Assembly: GCA_031268545.1 (NCBI GenBank)
Contig: JAIRXD010000008.1
Location: forward strand, 1 to 17,528
DNA: 17,528 bases
Origin: Puniceicoccales bacterium
GTDB lineage: Bacteria; Verrucomicrobiota; Verrucomicrobiia; Opitutales; LL51
Reading direction: 5' to 3'
A program made the position numbers and the translations under genes. Positions 15,207 through 17,528 of this stretch are shown here, in pieces; position 1 is the stretch's first letter; each line of letters opens with the position of its first letter. The notes beneath the pieces are model-generated. The model did not search any database, was not told where the DNA came from, and worked only from the letters and a program-made list of their open reading frames with translations.

Positions 15207-16298
15207 ATGGATAGAAAAATTATATATATATTTATTTGGGCTATGGCCACCATTAGGAGTTGCTATGGCAATATATTTGAGAAAATTATCCAGACTGACA
15301 TTGACACACCATTTGTTAAGAAGCTTGGCCGTACACTTCGTGACGTGCCCAGAGATGGCAATTGCGGCTACTGGGCGATAGCCATGGGCAATGATTCCCA
15401 AAAAAATACCTATGGCCGGGAGGATATGCTTGCCATTAGGAGGATTGTCTACCCAGCTCTGGGTGATGATATTAATGCCATGGGTGATAAGCAGTTAGAA
15501 TCACCTAATTGTATCAAAATTGCGCGGCAGATAAAGAAGCCGATAATTGTTTCTGGCTTCTGCAATGATTTCTGTATGGCAAGAAAAACTACTAACCCAA
15601 ATATGATAACTATATATATGCCTAACGGGGAATTATTAACCGGTGTTTTTGTCGATGGTATTGATGCAAATAATCAACGGCTCGTCGGTGAGAAATGTCT
15701 GAGGGCTTCCATAGATGGTGAGCACGTGATAAAATTTAATAAACTAAAATTATTTGAAATATTATACAGAAGAAGTGATTTTTTTTTACAAGATGGTAGG
15801 CTGAACCATCTGGTGTTTAATGAATTACAAGATGATTTTAATGCGAAATTTTTCAAAGAATGGGTGAATATAAGTGATGTGCCACACTACCCGGAGGATG
15901 ACGAAATTCCCTGCGAAACCTCCAGGAGCAGAGGGGCTAATCGGGATGTTTTTGAGCAGGCCTGGAATGACTTTTTTAGGTATCAGATCGAAAAAAATGA
16001 AGCGATTCAAGCCATTGTCAGTAAAGATGATGCCATATTTATTTACAATCTCAATGGTCACTGGGTGGCTGCATTAAAAAAAGTAAATGGTAATTTAGGC
16101 AGTGGCAACTTAGATCACTCTGTTCAACTGCCGCAGATCCGAGTGTATCAGCCGGTTAAGCTGCATTGGCTATTTCCGATAAACACATTGCCGAAAGTTG
16201 GTAGTGGTTCTAAAAAACATCTAAAAATTTGTCGCATTTTGCCAAAAGGTCGCCGCGCAAATAATAATAGAAGGCATCGTAATAGTGCAAAAAAATAA
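15207..16298 (+). CDS. OTU-like putative cysteine protease with basic C-terminal tail, copy 1
   Basis: The 363-residue product begins with a signal-like hydrophobic stretch (MDRKIIYIFIWAMATIRSCYG). A segment matching the catalytic Cys site of OTU-family cysteine proteases follows: 'VPRDGNCGYWAIA', with D50-G51-N52-C53. After the helix 'EDMLAIRRIVYPAL' and about 200 residues comes 'IFIYNLNGHWVAALKK', a strand followed by His285-Trp, the usual place of the catalytic His. OTU enzymes cleave ubiquitin chains, and bacterial members are typically effectors acting in eukaryotic hosts. The C-terminus is basic (ILPKGRRANNNRRHRNSAKK). Residues about 150-285 are not matched in the tandem copy and look like an insertion. 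An in-frame TTG at 15168 is an alternative start. A TTGACA lies at 15152-15157 but without a good -10 at normal spacing. The family call needs a profile search. Confidence 0.55.
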   Translation: MDRKIIYIFIWAMATIRSCYGNIFEKIIQTDIDTPFVKKLGRTLRDVPRDGNCGYWAIAMGNDSQKNTYGREDMLAIRRIVYPALGDDINAMGDKQLESPNCIKIARQIKKPIIVSGFCNDFCMARKTTNPNMITIYMPNGELLTGVFVDGIDANNQRLVGEKCLRASIDGEHVIKFNKLKLFEILYRRSDFFLQDGRLNHLVFNELQDDFNAKFFKEWVNISDVPHYPEDDEIPCETSRSRGANRDVFEQAWNDFFRYQIEKNEAIQAIVSKDDAIFIYNLNGHWVAALKKVNGNLGSGNLDHSVQLPQIRVYQPVKLHWLFPINTLPKVGSGSKKHLKICRILPKGRRANNNRRHRNSAKK

Positions 16299-16599
16299 TC
16301 GAAATAATAGATATAGTAAGAGTGGAAGACATAAATAGCCTTAGATTGAAAAATAAAAAAATATCGATAAATTGTGATATATTTATATAATTTGTAAAAA
16401 TATCTGATGTGATATAAATTTCGCCGAGCATTGGGAAATGCCGAGATCGAGAGATTGAAGTATTTTCCAAGAGTCATAACAAGTTGGGCATGTTGCAGGT
16501 ATATCAGAATAGTGATTAAAAATCAAAAAAGACCTGAACTGACTTTGTTGGAATTTTAAAATTTGTTAATATTATTGTAATGTAAGATGAGGAATTATT
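16299..16599. other. AT-rich intergenic region between the OTU-like genes
   Basis: This 301-base stretch shows no convincing gene; minus-strand frames here are antisense to the preceding gene and low in complexity. It holds a small stem-loop at 16428-16441 (GCATT, loop GGGA, AATGC) flanked by two GCCGAG copies, and the promoter and ribosome binding site of the next gene at its right end. No clear terminator for the preceding gene is visible. Confidence 0.5.
16548..16575 (+). promoter_or_regulatory. Probable promoter of the second OTU-like gene
   Basis: TTGGAA (16548-16553), a 16-nt spacer and TATTAT (16570-16575) give 4/6 and 5/6 matches to the sigma-70 boxes. A GAGGA Shine-Dalgarno (16589-16593) and the ATG at 16600 follow, so this gene has a conventional short leader, unlike paralogues A and B. 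Confidence 0.4.
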
Positions 16600-17528
16600 A
16601 TGGTAAAATGTTCGTTATGGAGTAGATTTATCGCCATTGCATTTTCATCAGCGGTATCGCTGGCAACTTTTGATTGTCATGGCATTTTTATAAAAAAAGG
16701 GAAATGGAATGGAAATTATGGCAATTCTGTATTGGCCAAATTTCTCAATTTGACTTTGTATGACGTATCAGGTGGCGGATGGAATGGCTGTGGATATTAT
16801 GCGGTATGTGCTGGGTTAAATCCCCAGAGCGGAAGGTATAGCCGTTCCGATGCTTTGGCTATCAGGAGAATTGCCTATCCTGATATCAGTGATGATGCTG
16901 ATTGTCGCGAGACCAGTACTGCTTTTTCTACGAAGCCCGAATGCAGTGGCGTCATTGCAAAAAAGCTGGGAATTACAATAGGGATATCCGGTATAATAAA
17001 TGAAAATGGCGAAGAATTTGTTATCATATATCGCAAGGATGGTACCAGGACTGTGAAAAAGGTTAAAGATTTTGATTTTAACGATGGCTATGGTCTTAAT
17101 AACGGAGATATGGTGGTGGTCCTCCATCGCATACCTCCCGAGGGGATGAGGAATCATATGCCCCATTGGGTGGTTGGGTTGCCAGGCATATATACATCAA
17201 ACGAGTTCGAAACTATTACGCTGCCAAATATCATTCCACAGGCCACTCCACGAACTAACCTACTGGGAAGGACCGTAGCCATGCCAACGGCTAGGCCTGG
17301 CGTGACCAGGAAAAAAATTAACCAAACCAGTGAGCTATCTCTCAGGAGACGTTCATGGGCTCATAGTCGCAATAAAACCAAAAGGCGTAAAAAATTTCAC
17401 AACAACAAGAGATATGGAAAATCTCACAGCAGGAAAATGAGGCGCAAAAATAATAAACCAGGTTCATATCATTCGGCAAGAGTCAAAAAATTTAACCGTT
17501 CGGCCAGGAAAAATATAAAAAAAATAAG
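16600..17528 (+). CDS. OTU-like putative cysteine protease with very basic tail, copy 2, partial
   Basis: The frame opens at ATG 16600, 6 nt after GAGGA, and has no stop before the window ends, giving at least 309 residues. It starts with a signal-like segment (MVKCSLWSRFIAIAFSSAVSL). It is a diverged paralogue of the gene at 15207: 'LTLYDVSGGGWNGCGYYAVC' aligns with that protein's Cys site and 'SDALAIRRIAYPDISDD' with its following helix. 'EFVIIYRKDG' aligns with its 'MITIYMPNG', and 'HMPHWVVGLP' with its His-Trp site. Candidate catalytic residues are Cys64 and His189. The usual D-G-N before the Cys is W-N-G here. Residues about 249-309 form a tail with roughly 27 Lys/Arg and no acidic residues, which could bind nucleic acid or act as a nuclear/nucleolar signal. 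The function is inferred; the homology between the two copies is directly visible. Confidence 0.6.
   Translation, partial: MVKCSLWSRFIAIAFSSAVSLATFDCHGIFIKKGKWNGNYGNSVLAKFLNLTLYDVSGGGWNGCGYYAVCAGLNPQSGRYSRSDALAIRRIAYPDISDDADCRETSTAFSTKPECSGVIAKKLGITIGISGIINENGEEFVIIYRKDGTRTVKKVKDFDFNDGYGLNNGDMVVVLHRIPPEGMRNHMPHWVVGLPGIYTSNEFETITLPNIIPQATPRTNLLGRTVAMPTARPGVTRKKINQTSELSLRRRSWAHSRNKTKRRKKFHNNKRYGKSHSRKMRRKNNKPGSYHSARVKKFNRSARKNIKKI

Noticed and set aside
16148..16477. Minus-strand frames of 86-109 residues rich in Tyr/Phe/Ile
   Set aside because: They are antisense to the OTU-like gene and AT-rich spacer, low in complexity and without a ribosome binding site.
1..17528. CRISPR array, insertion sequence, tRNA or rRNA gene
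   Set aside because: No regularly spaced repeats, transposase motifs or terminal inverted repeats, cloverleaf or rRNA signature were seen by eye on either strand.

Overview
The window looks like a chromosomal stretch from a host-associated, Gram-negative bacterium. It is moderately AT-rich, genes are densely packed on both strands, and housekeeping operons are mixed with degraded genes and candidate host-interaction genes. The style of the ATP synthase subunits, the 120-residue RelE/ParE-like protein, the AddB-like protein and the RodA/RNase G/Ddl/FtsQ cluster all recall Verrucomicrobiota of the Opitutae type. That placement rests on memory of the families and was not searched. A CesT-type secretion chaperone and two OTU-like putative cysteine proteases suggest a symbiont or pathogen of a eukaryote with a type III secretion system encoded elsewhere.

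Layout: (1) 1-1932, minus strand, an AddB-like repair protein that loses its reading frame just before its nuclease domain. (2) 2086-2448, plus strand, a RelE/ParE-fold protein without an antitoxin. (3) 2449-3627, minus strand, two paralogous helical proteins of unknown function, each behind a near-consensus sigma-70 promoter with almost no 5' leader. (4) 3722-5930, plus strand, atpB-atpE-atpF-atpH, ending with an unusually short delta subunit and no F1 genes. (5) 5969-11453, plus strand, an envelope/division block: rodA, RNase E/G, ddl, ftsQ and a stand-alone GlmU-C-like acyltransferase. (6) 11499-12535, plus strand, a T3SS chaperone and a decayed GNAT acetyltransferase. (7) 12539-15003, minus strand, metG, a three-helix PnuC/SemiSWEET-like membrane protein and a NadR/AAA_28-like P-loop kinase. 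(8) 15207 to the end, plus strand, two diverged tandem OTU-like proteins with N-terminal signal-like segments and strongly Lys/Arg-rich C-terminal tails; the second runs off the window.

How they fit: blocks 4 and 5 supply energy conversion, elongation-phase peptidoglycan synthesis, RNA processing and division. The small membrane protein and kinase of block 7 may form a nucleoside (possibly nicotinamide riboside) salvage pair. The chaperone, the paired unknown proteins and the OTU-like proteins are the accessory, probably host-directed, part. The most interesting items are the OTU-like tandem pair, the paralogous pair with conserved promoter boxes but diverged spacers, and a recurring arrangement in which a -10 box lies only 8-11 nt before the start codon.
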